Assembly (NCBI GenBank): GCA_002423425.1
Contig: DIWC01000056.1
Location: forward strand, 1 to 36,403
DNA: 36,403 nucleotides
Direction of reading: 5' to 3'
From: Peptococcaceae bacterium UBA6116
GTDB lineage: Bacteria; Bacillota; Desulfitobacteriia; Desulfitobacteriales; Syntrophobotulaceae
Part shown: one piece after another, positions 7,650-15,984 of the stretch
Layout: each line of letters opens with the position of its first letter
Position numbering within the stretch: position 1 is the stretch's first letter
Translations under genes and position numbers: made by a program
Notes under the pieces: model-generated
What the model was told of the DNA's origin: nothing
Seen by the model: only the letters and a program-made list of their open reading frames with translations
Databases searched by the model: none

Positions 7650-9020
7650 TTATATTTCTACCTTAGGCAGGGTAGCAAAACCTTTTTCCAGGTCGTCATC
7701 TGTGGGGATATAGTCTGTCATGGTACCATCGTTGTAGCTCATATAAGCAGCCATATCAAAGTAACCTGTTCCCGATAAGCCGAAGAGGATTGTTTTCTTT
7801 TCACCGGTTTCTTTGCATTTGATGGCTTCGTCAATAGCTACCTTTAAAGCATGAGCGGATTCAGGAGCAGGGAGAATGCCTTCGCTGCGGGCAAAGAGGT
7901 TGGCGGCGTCAAAGACCTTAGTCTGTTCTACCGAGCGGGCTTCCAAATAACCGTCATGATATAGTTTGGAGACAATCGAACTCATGCCATGGTACCTGAG
8001 ACCTCCGGCATGGTTAGGTGAAGGCATGAAGCCTGACCCTAACGTATACATTTTCATAAGAGGGGTGATTTGTCCGGTATCACCGAAATCAAAGGCGTAT
8101 TTCCCTCTGGTTAGGGAAGGACAAGAAGCAGGTTCGACTCCAATGAACCGAATATTATTTTTGCCATTAATCTTATCACCCATGAAAGGAGAGATTAAAC
8201 CGCCGAAATTAGAACCGCCGCCGACGCAGCCGATTATTACGTCCGGGTTGATGCCGTATTTCTCACAAGCTGCTTTGGTCTCTTCACCAATAATAGACTG
8301 GTGCAGCAGAACATGATCAAGCACACTTCCTAACACATAGCGGCAGTTTGCAGTTTTTACGGCTGTTTCGATTGCTTCGGAGATGGCACAGCCTAAGGAA
8401 CCACCGGTACCTGGATTCTCCGCTAAAATTTTTCTGCCTATTTCTGTGGTGTTGGAAGGGGAGGGAATGACTTTACCGCCATAAGTCTCAATGACTGCTT
8501 TCCGGTAAGGTTTCTGCTCCGAGGATATTTTTACCATATAAACGGTTAAATCGATGTTATAGTAGGCACAGGCCATGGACAGAGCCGTACCCCACTGACC
8601 GGCTCCGGTTTCCGTGGTTAGGGAGGTCAGTCCCTGTTTTTTTGCGTAATAGACTTGAGCTGCTGCCGAGTTCAGTTTATGAGAACCGGAGGTGTTTGTA
8701 CCTTCAAACTTGTAGTAGATTTCGGCAGGAGTATCAAGCATTTTTTCTAAACAGTAGGCCCTGGTCAAAGGAGAGGGACGGTACATTTTGTAAAAGTTGC
8801 GGATTTGTTCAGGAATCTCGATATACTTATCGGTATTGTTCAATTCCTGTGCTATTAAATCATCACAGAATACAGGTTGAAGATCTTCAACTGTACACGG
8901 TTTTAGCGTTCCCGGATGGGTCATAGGAGCGGGAAGCTCTTTCATGTCGGCTTTGATATTGTACCAATATTCAGGCATCTCGTCTTCGGACAAATAAATT
9001 TTGTAAGGTATGGTTGCCAT
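7650..9020 (-). CDS. trpB2: TrpB2-type tryptophan synthase beta chain (TrpB-like PLP enzyme)
   Basis: The 456-residue protein is a fold-type II PLP enzyme: PLP lysine in GSHKLNSA (about residue 114), catalytic-loop ETGAGQWG, phosphate-binding GCVGGGSNFGG and a C-terminal GLSGTGYFD. The N-terminal ~60 residues (IYLSEDEMPEYWYNIKAD...) and the length mark the TrpB2 branch rather than TrpB1. The reaction is indole plus serine to tryptophan. It stands alone with no trpA beside it, and TrpB2 enzymes are often found outside the trp operon, where indole salvage is proposed. A complete sigma-A promoter and a T-box leader precede it, with a probable UGG specifier, which supports a link to tryptophan supply. 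Confidence 0.93.
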   Translation of the reverse strand: MATIPYKIYLSEDEMPEYWYNIKADMKELPAPMTHPGTLKPCTVEDLQPVFCDDLIAQELNNTDKYIEIPEQIRNFYKMYRPSPLTRAYCLEKMLDTPAEIYYKFEGTNTSGSHKLNSAAAQVYYAKKQGLTSLTTETGAGQWGTALSMACAYYNIDLTVYMVKISSEQKPYRKAVIETYGGKVIPSPSNTTEIGRKILAENPGTGGSLGCAISEAIETAVKTANCRYVLGSVLDHVLLHQSIIGEETKAACEKYGINPDVIIGCVGGGSNFGGLISPFMGDKINGKNNIRFIGVEPASCPSLTRGKYAFDFGDTGQITPLMKMYTLGSGFMPSPNHAGGLRYHGMSSIVSKLYHDGYLEARSVEQTKVFDAANLFARSEGILPAPESAHALKVAIDEAIKCKETGEKKTILFGLSGTGYFDMAAYMSYNDGTMTDYIPTDDDLEKGFATLPKVEI

Positions 9021-9057
9021 AGTTTTTCATTCCTTTCATTTAAAAACTTTATTAAAT

Positions 9058-9325
9058 TAAAAAAGTCTTTGTCCTCTTACAGGACAAAGAATTGTCATCT
9101 CTGCGGTACCACCTCAATTGCGTAAAAACGCCGCTCATCTCGTATACTAACATATACGCTTCATTGATAACGGGTGAAGTTCCCGGCCCGCATACTCTTT
9201 TAAAAAATTTCTGCGTTGCCCTCATGAGTCCATTCACAATAAGCTTTATCGCTGCAATCGCACCAGCTGCAACTCTCTTGGGATAAGTGGATTATGCTAC
9301 TACTCTCAATCAAAGGTTTATTGAA
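9058..9325 (-). promoter_or_regulatory. T-box leader (probable tRNA-Trp responsive)
   Basis: The minus strand shows the T-box core GAGGTGGTACCGCAGAG (complement around 9097-9114). It is followed by a terminator hairpin (CTTTGTCCT-GTAAG-AGGACAAAG plus a T-run, about 9059-9090). Upstream lies a stem I with the AGAGAG...GCTGGTG...GATTGCAGC pattern and a specifier region reading GAATGGACT, which puts TGG (Trp) in the specifier position. Uncharged tRNA-Trp would stabilise the antiterminator and allow trpB2 transcription. Confidence 0.9.
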
Positions 9326-9349
9326 TATTTAAAATATATATTGCAATAA

Positions 9350-9378
9350 ATATTATCCCGAAAATATATTTTTGTCAA
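9350..9378 (-). promoter_or_regulatory. Sigma-A promoter of the T-box/trpB2 transcript
   Basis: On the minus strand TTGACA (9373-9378) and TAATAT (9350-9355) are separated by exactly 17 nt, about 25-30 nt upstream of stem I of the T-box. Confidence 0.85.
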
Positions 9379-9461
9379 GAGAGAGCAATCTATTTGTTGT
9401 TAGAAAAATCTGTTCATTGTTATTATTCCCAATTAGTAAAAAACTATGCATTCTGCAGAGA

Positions 9462-11420
9462 CTAGCTTTTTATCTCTTTTTCAAGCCTGTTAAGCTCCTT
9501 TAGCCATATTTCCGCGCTGGCATCGCTCGGCATTCGCCAATCTCCGCGCGGAGACAGGCATATCATTCCTACTTTAGGGCCATCCGGCAGACAAGAGCGT
9601 TTAAATTGTTGGCTAAAAAACCGGCGGTAAAAAACTTTGAGCCATTTTAATACTTCTTGCTTTGTGAATCTACCGTTAAATGCTTTGCAAGCCAGGAAAT
9701 AGACTTTGGCAGGGGGAAAACCCCAACGCATCATATAGTAGAGGAAAAAATCATGCAGATCATATGACCCTATGACGTCTTCGGTCTTTTGTTCAATCCC
9801 GCCGGTCAGGTTGGGAGGCAGCAGTTCGGGACTGATTGGAGTATCCAGGATATCTTTTAAGATTCGCGTAACCTCGGAATTCTCTGTAGTATCCGCATAC
9901 CAGGAAACCAGGTATTTTACGAGGGTCTTAGGTACTCCGGAATTAACGGCATAATGGCTCATATGGTCACCATTATAGGTACACCAACCGAGTGCCAGCT
10001 CAGATAGATCTCCCGTTCCAACCACGAGGCCGGCTTCTTTATTGGCTAAATCCATCAGGATCTGCGTTCGTTCCCTGGCCTGTACGTTTTCATAAGTAAT
10101 ATCGTGGATTTTTGGATCATGTCCGATATCCTTAAAATGCTGCTTGCAGGCTTCGGTGATTGGGATTTCTCTGCTTTGGATTCCGAGTTCATCCATTAAG
10201 GCCGCTGCATTTCCCTTAGTCCGGCTGGTTGTTCCAAAACCCGGCATGGTAATCCCGATAATCTGTTCAAACGGATATTCGAGCTTGGCAAAAGCTTCCC
10301 GGCAGACCAGCAGAGCTAAAGTTGAATCCAGACCGCCGGAGATTCCGATTACAGCTCTTTGCATTCCGGTTTTGACCAGCCTCTGGGCCAGTCCGGTTAG
10401 CTGAATCGTAAAAATTTCACGGCAGCGGACATCGCGGTCTTCTTTTTTTCCAGGGACAAACGGATACGGGTTAATTTGTCTTTTAAAGTCTTGGGGGGGA
10501 AAGTTTTTTTGCAAATCAAAGGAAATAATCCGGTAAGTTCCGGAGACCGCATTATTCATAAAACTGTTGGCCTTGCGGCGTTCATTCATGAGCTTTTGGA
10601 TATCGACATCGGCAAAAATCAATACCGGTTCCTGAAAACGGCTTTCCTCGAAAATTGTACCGTTTTCAGCAATCAGCAAGTGGCCGCCAAACACTACATC
10701 TGTTGTAGATTCACTCGGGCCGGCTGAAGCATAGGCATATGCTGCCAAACAACGGGCGGACTGCTGACGGACTAAGGCTTCCCTATACTCTGTTTTACCA
10801 ACCAATTCATTGCTGGCTGACAAATTTGCGACCAGGTTGGCCCCGTGCAGTGCGTGCTGTGAGCTTGGCGGTATAGGCATCCACAGATCTTCGCAGATTT
10901 CTACCCCAAGGCAAAGCTCGGAAGAACTGTCCTTAAATAAAAGGTTTTCACCAAATGGCACTTCCTGCGAGCAAATGGTTACACTATCACTAACGCGGCC
11001 GCCAGCGGGGCTGTACCATCTTTTTTCATAGAATTCATTGTAATTAGGAATAAACACCTTTGGAACAAGCCCCAGGATTTTTCCGCGGTGCATTACCACT
11101 GCACAATTAAACAACTGGTTATCTGCCTCTACCGGCAGGCCGGCGACAACCACCATATCGGACTGCATTTCCCTCAAAGAGTCAAGCAGGCGCTGTAATG
11201 CCGCCAAGGATTGATCCAACAGCAAGCGCTGGTGAAAAAGGTCAGCACAAGTATACCCGGTAATGCAAAGTTCCGGAAAAACCAGAACATTTACCCCGGC
11301 AGAAGCAGCCTGTTCCACCAAATGAACAATCCTGGAGACATTGGCCTGAGGGTTGGCGATTTCCACTTTGGGTACAGCAGTCCCTACCCGTATATATCCC
11401 ATTTCCCGAATATCAAACAT
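9462..11420 (-). CDS. nadE: Glutamine-dependent NAD(+) synthetase
   Basis: This is a two-domain enzyme of about 652 residues. The N-terminal nitrilase-type glutaminase shows the Glu-Lys-Cys triad in VFPELCITGY, GLVPKVFIPNYNEFYEKRW and GVEICEDLW. The C-terminal ATP-pyrophosphatase carries SGGLDSTLAL and GTGDLSELALGWCTYNGDHMSHY. It amidates deamido-NAD with ammonia from glutamine, the last step of NAD synthesis. The ATG at 11420 is chosen because the domain begins right after it (FDIREMGYIRVGTAVPKV) and because an extended -10 element lies at 11460-11468, so a start at 11477 could not be transcribed; a GTG at 11423 is an alternative. AAAAGGA lies upstream. The gene is monocistronic. Confidence 0.94.
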   Translation of the reverse strand: MFDIREMGYIRVGTAVPKVEIANPQANVSRIVHLVEQAASAGVNVLVFPELCITGYTCADLFHQRLLLDQSLAALQRLLDSLREMQSDMVVVAGLPVEADNQLFNCAVVMHRGKILGLVPKVFIPNYNEFYEKRWYSPAGGRVSDSVTICSQEVPFGENLLFKDSSSELCLGVEICEDLWMPIPPSSQHALHGANLVANLSASNELVGKTEYREALVRQQSARCLAAYAYASAGPSESTTDVVFGGHLLIAENGTIFEESRFQEPVLIFADVDIQKLMNERRKANSFMNNAVSGTYRIISFDLQKNFPPQDFKRQINPYPFVPGKKEDRDVRCREIFTIQLTGLAQRLVKTGMQRAVIGISGGLDSTLALLVCREAFAKLEYPFEQIIGITMPGFGTTSRTKGNAAALMDELGIQSREIPITEACKQHFKDIGHDPKIHDITYENVQARERTQILMDLANKEAGLVVGTGDLSELALGWCTYNGDHMSHYAVNSGVPKTLVKYLVSWYADTTENSEVTRILKDILDTPISPELLPPNLTGGIEQKTEDVIGSYDLHDFFLYYMMRWGFPPAKVYFLACKAFNGRFTKQEVLKWLKVFYRRFFSQQFKRSCLPDGPKVGMICLSPRGDWRMPSDASAEIWLKELNRLEKEIKS

Positions 11421-11459
11421 CACGAACAAATCCTTTTCGCTAGGTTTTTGGTTGGATTT

Positions 11460-11468
11460 ATTATAGCA
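11460..11468 (-). promoter_or_regulatory. Extended -10 promoter for nadE
   Basis: The minus strand reads TGCTATAAT, an extended -10 (TGn-TATAAT). No convincing -35 hexamer sits at 17 nt, as is usual for extended -10 promoters. Confidence 0.5.
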
Positions 11469-11516
11469 CATTTGCAATGATTTTCGCTAAATCATGATTG
11501 GCTTGGATCTGAAAGA

Positions 11517-11570
11517 TTTAGATTTACTTAACATTCAGTTAATATGTTCTTAACATACGTCCTTTATGAT
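11517..11570 (+). promoter_or_regulatory. Tandem Pho box and -10 region of the pst operon
   Basis: Direct repeats with an 11-nt period precede pstS: TTTAGA (11517, imperfect), TTAACA (11528), TTAATA (11539) and TTAACA (11550), each separated by 5 nt. This is the arrangement bound by PhoP of Bacillota (TT[AT]A[CT]A units). A -10-like TATGAT follows at about 11565 and no -35 hexamer is evident, as expected for an activator-dependent promoter induced by phosphate starvation. Confidence 0.85.
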
Positions 11571-11603
11571 AAATGTATAAAAGACTTAGGAGGTAAATAA
11601 AAA

Positions 11604-12497
11604 GTGTCTAAATTTAAACCATTACTCTTTGTTCTTGTGTTGATATTAAGTGTTTCTGCAGCTTTGGTTGGATGTTCAAGCCAACCACAACCGAATCAAG
11701 ATGCGAATCAACAGCAACCGGCTGGCCCATCAGGTTCAGCAACTGCAGTTGGTTCTTCAGCTCTCCAGCCTTTGGCTGAAAAAGCTGCTGAAATGTACAT
11801 GGCAAAAAATCCAAAAGGCAAAGTCCAGGTTCAAGGTGGAGGAAGCGGTACAGGGTTGACACAAGTTGCTTCAGGAGCATGTGACATTGGAAATTCCGAT
11901 GTTTTCGCAGCGGAGAAACTTACAGCAGATCAGGCCGGAACACTGGTAGATCATAAGGTTTGCGTAGTTGGTTTTGCCACCGTTGCCAACCCCAAGGTAA
12001 AAGTTGATAATTTAACCGGTCAACAGTTAATCGATATTTTCACAGGCAAGATTACGAACTGGAAAGATGTTGGCGGAGACGACCAGAAAATTGTAATTCT
12101 TAATAGACCGAGTTCTTCAGGCACAAGAGCAACTTTCAAGAAGTATGCCTTAAACGGAGCGGAAGAAGCTGCAGGACAGGCTTTGACTGAAGAGTCTTCA
12201 GGTACCATTAAGAAAGCTCTTGCCGATACCCCAGGTTCTATTTCCTACCTAGCTTTATCCTATGTTGACAGCACTGTAAAATCTCTGAAATATAATGGCA
12301 TCGAAGCTACTACGGACAATATAACAAGTGGAAAATATCCAATCTGGTCTTATGAGCATATGTATACCAAAGGTGAAGCTGCAGGTACTGTGGCCAAGGA
12401 CTTCATTGATTACATGATGGGCGCTGAGTTTAAATCAATCATTACTCAAATGGGATATATTCCTAACTCCGCAATGACAGTTTCCAGAGATAAATAA
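11604..12497 (+). CDS. pstS: Phosphate ABC transporter substrate-binding lipoprotein
   Basis: The 297-residue protein has a lipoprotein signal peptide (residues 1-23, lipobox LVGC) and a Gln/Pro/Asn-rich linker. The PstS fold follows: TAVGSSALQPL, GGGSGTGLTQVASGACDIGNSD and the phosphate-site motif RPSSSGTRATF. It captures phosphate outside the membrane for PstCA. The start is a GTG at 11604 behind AGGAGG. It is the first gene of the operon, directly under the Pho box, and a hairpin separates it from pstC, which would favour a higher level of PstS than of the permease. Confidence 0.95.
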   Translation: MSKFKPLLFVLVLILSVSAALVGCSSQPQPNQDANQQQPAGPSGSATAVGSSALQPLAEKAAEMYMAKNPKGKVQVQGGGSGTGLTQVASGACDIGNSDVFAAEKLTADQAGTLVDHKVCVVGFATVANPKVKVDNLTGQQLIDIFTGKITNWKDVGGDDQKIVILNRPSSSGTRATFKKYALNGAEEAAGQALTEESSGTIKKALADTPGSISYLALSYVDSTVKSLKYNGIEATTDNITSGKYPIWSYEHMYTKGEAAGTVAKDFIDYMMGAEFKSIITQMGYIPNSAMTVSRDK

Positions 12498-12523
12498 AAT
12501 AACTATTATTTCTGACAGTTGGG

Positions 12524-12566
12524 ATACTGAGAGCTGGTTGATAATAGTCAGCCGGCTTCTTAGTAT
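12524..12566 (+). promoter_or_regulatory. Intercistronic hairpin between pstS and pstC
   Basis: The arms ATACTGAGAGCTGGTTGA and TCAGCCGGCTTCTTAGTAT pair over about 18 positions with G-U wobbles and one bulge, around a short loop. There is no T-run, so it looks like an mRNA-stabilising or attenuating hairpin rather than a full terminator. Confidence 0.6.
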
Positions 12567-12648
12567 TATATTAGTAAAAATTATGTAGAAAAAGTTTGCA
12601 GAAAATTATTTTATATGTAAAATTATTCGTGTTGGGGGTATGTTTACT

Positions 12649-13557
12649 ATGTCAAAGAAGTCTAAAATTTATAATTTTAAACACGAATATCTTGGACGAA
12701 GTGTGGTAACTTTTTTTGGATTGCTGTTAATTCTCATCACCATTATCATGGTGCTTTTTCTGGCATCTAAAGGAATGGCGACTTTTCTTGACAATCATGT
12801 TCCGCTAACACAGTTTCTCTTTTCCACAGACTGGCACCCGGAAAGGGGAATTGCCGAGGGCGGACCTGTAGTAGGGGTATTGATTTTCATTGTCGGCTCT
12901 GTTTTGATTTCAGGGCTTGCGTTGCTTATCAGTACGCCCTTTAGCGTGGCCTTGGCCATATTCATGACGGAGATATCACCTAAATTGGGAAAAAAAATTT
13001 TTCAGCCGGTAATTGAAATTTTTGTTGGAATCCCTTCGGTTGTTTACGGGTGGGTTGGGCTAACCGTGCTGGTGCCCTTTGTCCGTAATCACTTTGGAGG
13101 ATTGGGGTTTAGTATGCTGGCAGGGTCTTTGGTATTGGCAGTAATGATCTTTCCTACAATTGCTACTGTTTCTGCCGATTCTTTAAGTATTATCACCGAA
13201 GATTATAAGGAAGCATCCTATGCCTTAGGAGCGACAAGATGGCATACCATACGCAAAATAATATTCCCGTGTGCCTTGCCGGGTATTTTGACAGGGGTGG
13301 TTTTAGGGCTGGCCCGTGCTTTTGGTGAAGCGCTCGCTGTCCAAATGGTTATAGGAAACAGCATTCGAATACCAGGTTCGATATTGGATTCCACCATTAA
13401 TTTAACCAGCATTATTACGATGGATATGGGGAACACTGCAATGGGTACTCCCTGGAATAACGCCTTATGGTCTATGGCCTTATTGCTTTTATTAATTTCC
13501 TTTCTTTTTATTTTAATAATTCATAGAATTGGTAGGAAGGGGAACGTATCAGCATGA
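12649..13557 (+). CDS. pstC: Phosphate ABC transporter permease PstC
   Basis: The permease of about 302 residues has six predicted membrane segments, the first at about residues 20-43. The inner-membrane component EAA-type loop is present in DYKEASYALGATRWHTIRKIIFPCALPGILTGVVLGLARAFGEALAV. GVLIFIVGSVLISGLALLISTPFSVALAIF starts the permease domain. The second ATG (12649) is preferred because the GGGGG site is 10 nt away; the first ATG at 12640 is only 1 nt from it. The stop overlaps the pstA start (ATGA), indicating translational coupling. Confidence 0.94.
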   Translation: MSKKSKIYNFKHEYLGRSVVTFFGLLLILITIIMVLFLASKGMATFLDNHVPLTQFLFSTDWHPERGIAEGGPVVGVLIFIVGSVLISGLALLISTPFSVALAIFMTEISPKLGKKIFQPVIEIFVGIPSVVYGWVGLTVLVPFVRNHFGGLGFSMLAGSLVLAVMIFPTIATVSADSLSIITEDYKEASYALGATRWHTIRKIIFPCALPGILTGVVLGLARAFGEALAVQMVIGNSIRIPGSILDSTINLTSIITMDMGNTAMGTPWNNALWSMALLLLLISFLFILIIHRIGRKGNVSA

Positions 13558-14444
13558 GAATTAACCCCAAAGCTACCGATAAAATTGCTACCGGCATCTT
13601 CTACCTTGTGGCACTAGGGTTTATCATTCTTCTGGTATTCTTTGTCGGATATATAATTTATCAAGGAAGACTGAGGTTAAACCTTAATTTTATTACGTCC
13701 GCACCGGTCTTCATGAAAGCGGGCGGCGGCATTGCGCCGCAGTTATTTAACTCTGTATATTTGGTTTTCTTATCTATGCTCATTACCGTACCGATAGGTT
13801 TATCCGCAGGTATTTATTTGGCTGAGTATGCCAAACAAAATAGATTTACCAATGCCATAAGATTTTGCATCGAGGCCTTGGCATCTTTGCCTTCGATCGT
13901 GATTGGACTGTTTGGCTTGCTTGTTTTTGTGACCATGACCGGTTGGGGATATACCTTAATGTCCGGGGCATTGGCTATGTCGATCCTGAATCTTCCGGTG
14001 ATTACCAGGGTAAGTGAGGATTCTTTAAGAGGTGTATCTAATTCATATAAAGAAGCAAGCCTGGCTTTGGGTGCAACCCATTGGCAGACGATATACAAAC
14101 TTATTATTCCGGTAGCTTTACCCGGACTTATTACGGGAATAGTAATGACTGCCGGCAGAGCCTTCGGTGAGGCCGCGGCTTTATTATATACAGCCGGTAT
14201 GAGCAGTCCGAAGCTGGATTTTACCAATTGGAATCCCTTAGCCTATAGTTCGCCGTTAAATCCTTTCAGACCGGCGGAAACACTGGCCGTTTATATTTGG
14301 AAAGTAAATTCGGAAGGATTGGCCCCGGATGCCAGACAAATTGCAGACGGTTCGGCAGCAATTCTGATAATTACAGTGTTTGTTTTTAACATTGGCTCGA
14401 GGTTTTTTGGCAGGCTCATAGGTAATAAACTTTCAGGCAAATAA
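13554..14444 (+). CDS. pstA: Phosphate ABC transporter permease PstA
   Basis: The 296-residue integral membrane protein pairs with PstC. Membrane segments are evident at about 17-40 and 68-90 and in the later body, and the EAA loop reads SYKEASLALGATHWQTIYKLIIPVALPGLITGIV, followed by GRAFGEAAALLYTAG. Its start overlaps the pstC stop by 4 nt. The operon ends here: no pstB ATPase or phoU follows, and the next sequence is a minus-strand gene fragment. The ATPase must therefore come from elsewhere in the genome. Confidence 0.94.
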   Translation: MRINPKATDKIATGIFYLVALGFIILLVFFVGYIIYQGRLRLNLNFITSAPVFMKAGGGIAPQLFNSVYLVFLSMLITVPIGLSAGIYLAEYAKQNRFTNAIRFCIEALASLPSIVIGLFGLLVFVTMTGWGYTLMSGALAMSILNLPVITRVSEDSLRGVSNSYKEASLALGATHWQTIYKLIIPVALPGLITGIVMTAGRAFGEAAALLYTAGMSSPKLDFTNWNPLAYSSPLNPFRPAETLAVYIWKVNSEGLAPDARQIADGSAAILIITVFVFNIGSRFFGRLIGNKLSGK

Positions 14445-14464
14445 GCTGTCATAATACGTGAATG

Positions 14465-14698
14465 CTACTCTGGAATTACAATCCATTCCCGAAGAAACAT
14501 TTCGGGAAAGGAAGTTTTACTTTGTTTTCTAAGATCCCAGGGGAGTGACCAAGTCTTTTTTGTATAGAATAATATATCTGGTCTCTGGGTGCCCAGATTA
14601 AACACTTGGCTATATAGGCAAAGCTTTTGCCGATAGTCATTTTTTAATAATTCAAGTGTTTTTTTGCCGCAAAGATAATGGGCAAAGAGACTTGGCAT
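14465..14698 (-). pseudogene. N-terminal fragment of a zinc-dependent phospholipase C-like protein
   Basis: The 77-residue frame starts MPSLFAHYLCGKKTLELL, continues YSQVFNLGTQRPDILFY and then breaks off. Start position and these phrases match the N-terminus of zinc-dependent phospholipase C family proteins (HYLCG with the metal-binding His, and the NLGTQGPD motif), which are normally around 300 residues. Only about the first 60 residues are recognisable; the tail up to the stop at 14465 does not fit. An AAGGA site precedes the ATG at 14698. It is probably a truncated remnant abutting the pst operon. Confidence 0.6.
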
Positions 14699-14835
14699 TT
14701 GTATATAATCCTTCCCCAAAATAAAATAGGGCTTGTATAATGAAATACATATTTCAACTTATGCAATAAATTCTTCAAAATAAAGATCTTATTTAATATT
14801 TCTTAATTTGATTAACTACCAAATTAGCTAAAGAC

Positions 14836-14991
14836 ATGAAGTTTATAGCTTGGATTCAGGGTGAATTGAAAGCTGCCAACCAAGATCTTAAATCTCTTAA
14901 ACTTGATGGGAATGTAATTAAAGGATGGAATAAACTTCCTCTCCATCCTGGCGCAGAAAAATACTTTAAAGAAGTCGGAATAATTAAGTAG
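14836..14991 (+). pseudogene. C-terminal remnant of a TAXI-family TRAP transporter binding protein
   Basis: A 51-residue frame ends in LPLHPGAEKYFKEVGIIK, which is the characteristic C-terminus of TAXI-type TRAP transporter substrate-binding proteins (HPGAxxYYxExG). The family is normally about 320 residues with a signal peptide. Here an in-frame stop lies a few codons upstream of the ATG and no ribosome binding site is visible, so this is a tail fragment. No TRAP membrane genes are nearby. Confidence 0.5.
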
Positions 14992-15049
14992 AACAACTTC
15001 AAATTAAGACCTATCTTGTTGTCCATAAAAAATGAAAACAGACGGGCGA

Positions 15050-15215
15050 GTAAAAGGTTGTCGGGGATATCCTTTTTTTTCAACCAAACAAGTTCAGCCG
15101 GGACTTTTTGCAGGGCTGATTCTGGGCTGTTATTTAAAACAAGCGGATATTCTTGGCGGTATCAAAAGGTTTTGTCTAGAATCAGTCCGAGTAACCATTT
15201 ACAGATTATAGATCT
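15050..15215 (+). pseudogene. Possible remnant of a PfkB-family sugar kinase C-terminus
   Basis: Two frames overlap here: one reads FFNQTSSAGT, and another reads LFAGLILGCYLKQADILGGIK before a TAG at about 15209-15211. Inserting one base in GGGACTTTTTGC joins them as TSSAGDFFAGLILG, close to the PfkB motif (TxGAGDxFxAG) followed by its usual helix. No start or ribosome binding site is present. The call rests on this short motif after a hypothetical correction, so it is tentative. Confidence 0.35.
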
Positions 15216-15226
15216 TATGCTAAAAT
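15198..15226 (+). promoter_or_regulatory. Promoter of the preQ1 riboswitch transcript
   Basis: TTTACA (15198-15203) and TAAAAT (15221-15226) are 17 nt apart, with a TG preceding the -10 (TGCTAAAAT). It lies 20 nt upstream of the riboswitch aptamer. Confidence 0.7.
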
Positions 15227-15246
15227 GTAAATCGTTAATCGAATAA

Positions 15247-15316
15247 GACAGTTCGCAATCCATCCTGTCTTTAAACAAAACTAGGACTAACTACCGTCTT
15301 GGGTAGTTATTTTTAG
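15247..15316 (+). promoter_or_regulatory. PreQ1-I riboswitch with terminator
   Basis: The segment GACAG-TTCGCAATCCATC-CTGTC (15247-15269) forms stem P1 with the conserved loop (GTTCGCAA...CATCC). It is followed by the A-rich pseudoknot tail TTTAAACAAAACTAGGA (to 15285). Directly after comes a terminator hairpin AACTACC-GTCTTG-GGTAGTT with ATTTTTA (15289-15314). This is the layout of a transcriptional preQ1-I switch, and the gene behind it is a VUT-family transporter of the type linked to queuosine precursors. Confidence 0.85.
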
Positions 15317-15348
15317 GGGCAGTAGGCCCTTTTTTATTTTTTTTTTCG
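15317..15348 (+). terminator. Second terminator-like hairpin before the VUT gene
   Basis: GGGGCAGTAGGCCC followed by TTTTTTATTTTTTTTTT gives a short GGGC/GCCC stem and a long T-run. It may be the effective terminator of the riboswitch, or a backup. Confidence 0.5.
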
Positions 15349-15398
15349 TTTGATCAGATTTTTTATGAAGGCAATTATACGGGGAGGCGATTAATATT

Positions 15399-15938
15399 AT
15401 GGCTTTATTTCTTTATCTTATTGCTATTATTATAGCGAACGTCATTACTGCTGCCTTTGCACCCTTGCAGATCGGACTATTTTTAATCCCTTGGGGAACA
15501 TGGCTTATCGGAGCGGCACTTGTTTTAAGAGACGTTATACAGCATAAATATGGTCGAAGGTATGCCTATCTGGCGATTGTTGCAGCTTTGATACTTTCGG
15601 CAGTCACTTCAAAGATTCTGGGAGACACGTTAGCGATAACGATAGCATCGGCCATTTCCTTTATTATCTCTGAATCAGCGGATACAGAAATCTACACAAG
15701 GTTTAAAGTATCTTTTTTTAAAAAAGTGTTTGCAAGTGGGATAGTTAGCAGTTTCCTTGACAGCATTATCTTTGTCACCATAGGATTATCACCGCTGTTT
15801 TCAGGTTTTTTACCATGGGATGTAATACCCAATGCCGTACTTGGGCAGTTTGTAGTTAAAAGCTTGATGCAAGTTATCGGGATAGCACTATTGTTCATGT
15901 TAAAACAACGTTGGGAAGTATCGGCAAATGAAAATTAA
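15399..15938 (+). CDS. VUT family queuosine precursor transporter
   Basis: The 179-residue integral membrane protein has about five or six hydrophobic segments. It resembles the VUT/YhhQ (DUF165) family: an N-terminal IIIANVITAAFAP segment, the conserved WLIGAALVLRDVIQHKYGRRYA region and SFLDSIIFVTIG. Family members import queuine or preQ0/preQ1 for tRNA modification. The preQ1 riboswitch directly upstream supports a queuosine precursor substrate. GGAGG lies 11 nt before the ATG. The thiC promoter begins right at its stop codon. Confidence 0.88.
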   Translation: MALFLYLIAIIIANVITAAFAPLQIGLFLIPWGTWLIGAALVLRDVIQHKYGRRYAYLAIVAALILSAVTSKILGDTLAITIASAISFIISESADTEIYTRFKVSFFKKVFASGIVSSFLDSIIFVTIGLSPLFSGFLPWDVIPNAVLGQFVVKSLMQVIGIALLFMLKQRWEVSANEN

Positions 15939-15968
15939 TTGACACCATGATATAACCAGTGTTATGCT
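15939..15968 (+). promoter_or_regulatory. Promoter of the TPP riboswitch/thiC transcript
   Basis: TTGACA (15939-15944) and TATGCT (15963-15968) are separated by 18 nt. The -35 begins immediately after the VUT stop codon, so thiC is transcribed separately. Confidence 0.75.
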
Positions 15969-15984
15969 AGGGAAAATTCAATAT

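Noticed and set aside
9092..9286. Short open frames within the trpB2 leader
   Set aside because: They lie inside the T-box structure, have no ribosome binding sites and resemble no protein.
11421..11477. N-terminal extension of NAD synthetase
   Set aside because: The region contains the extended -10 element; the domain begins at the ATG at 11420.
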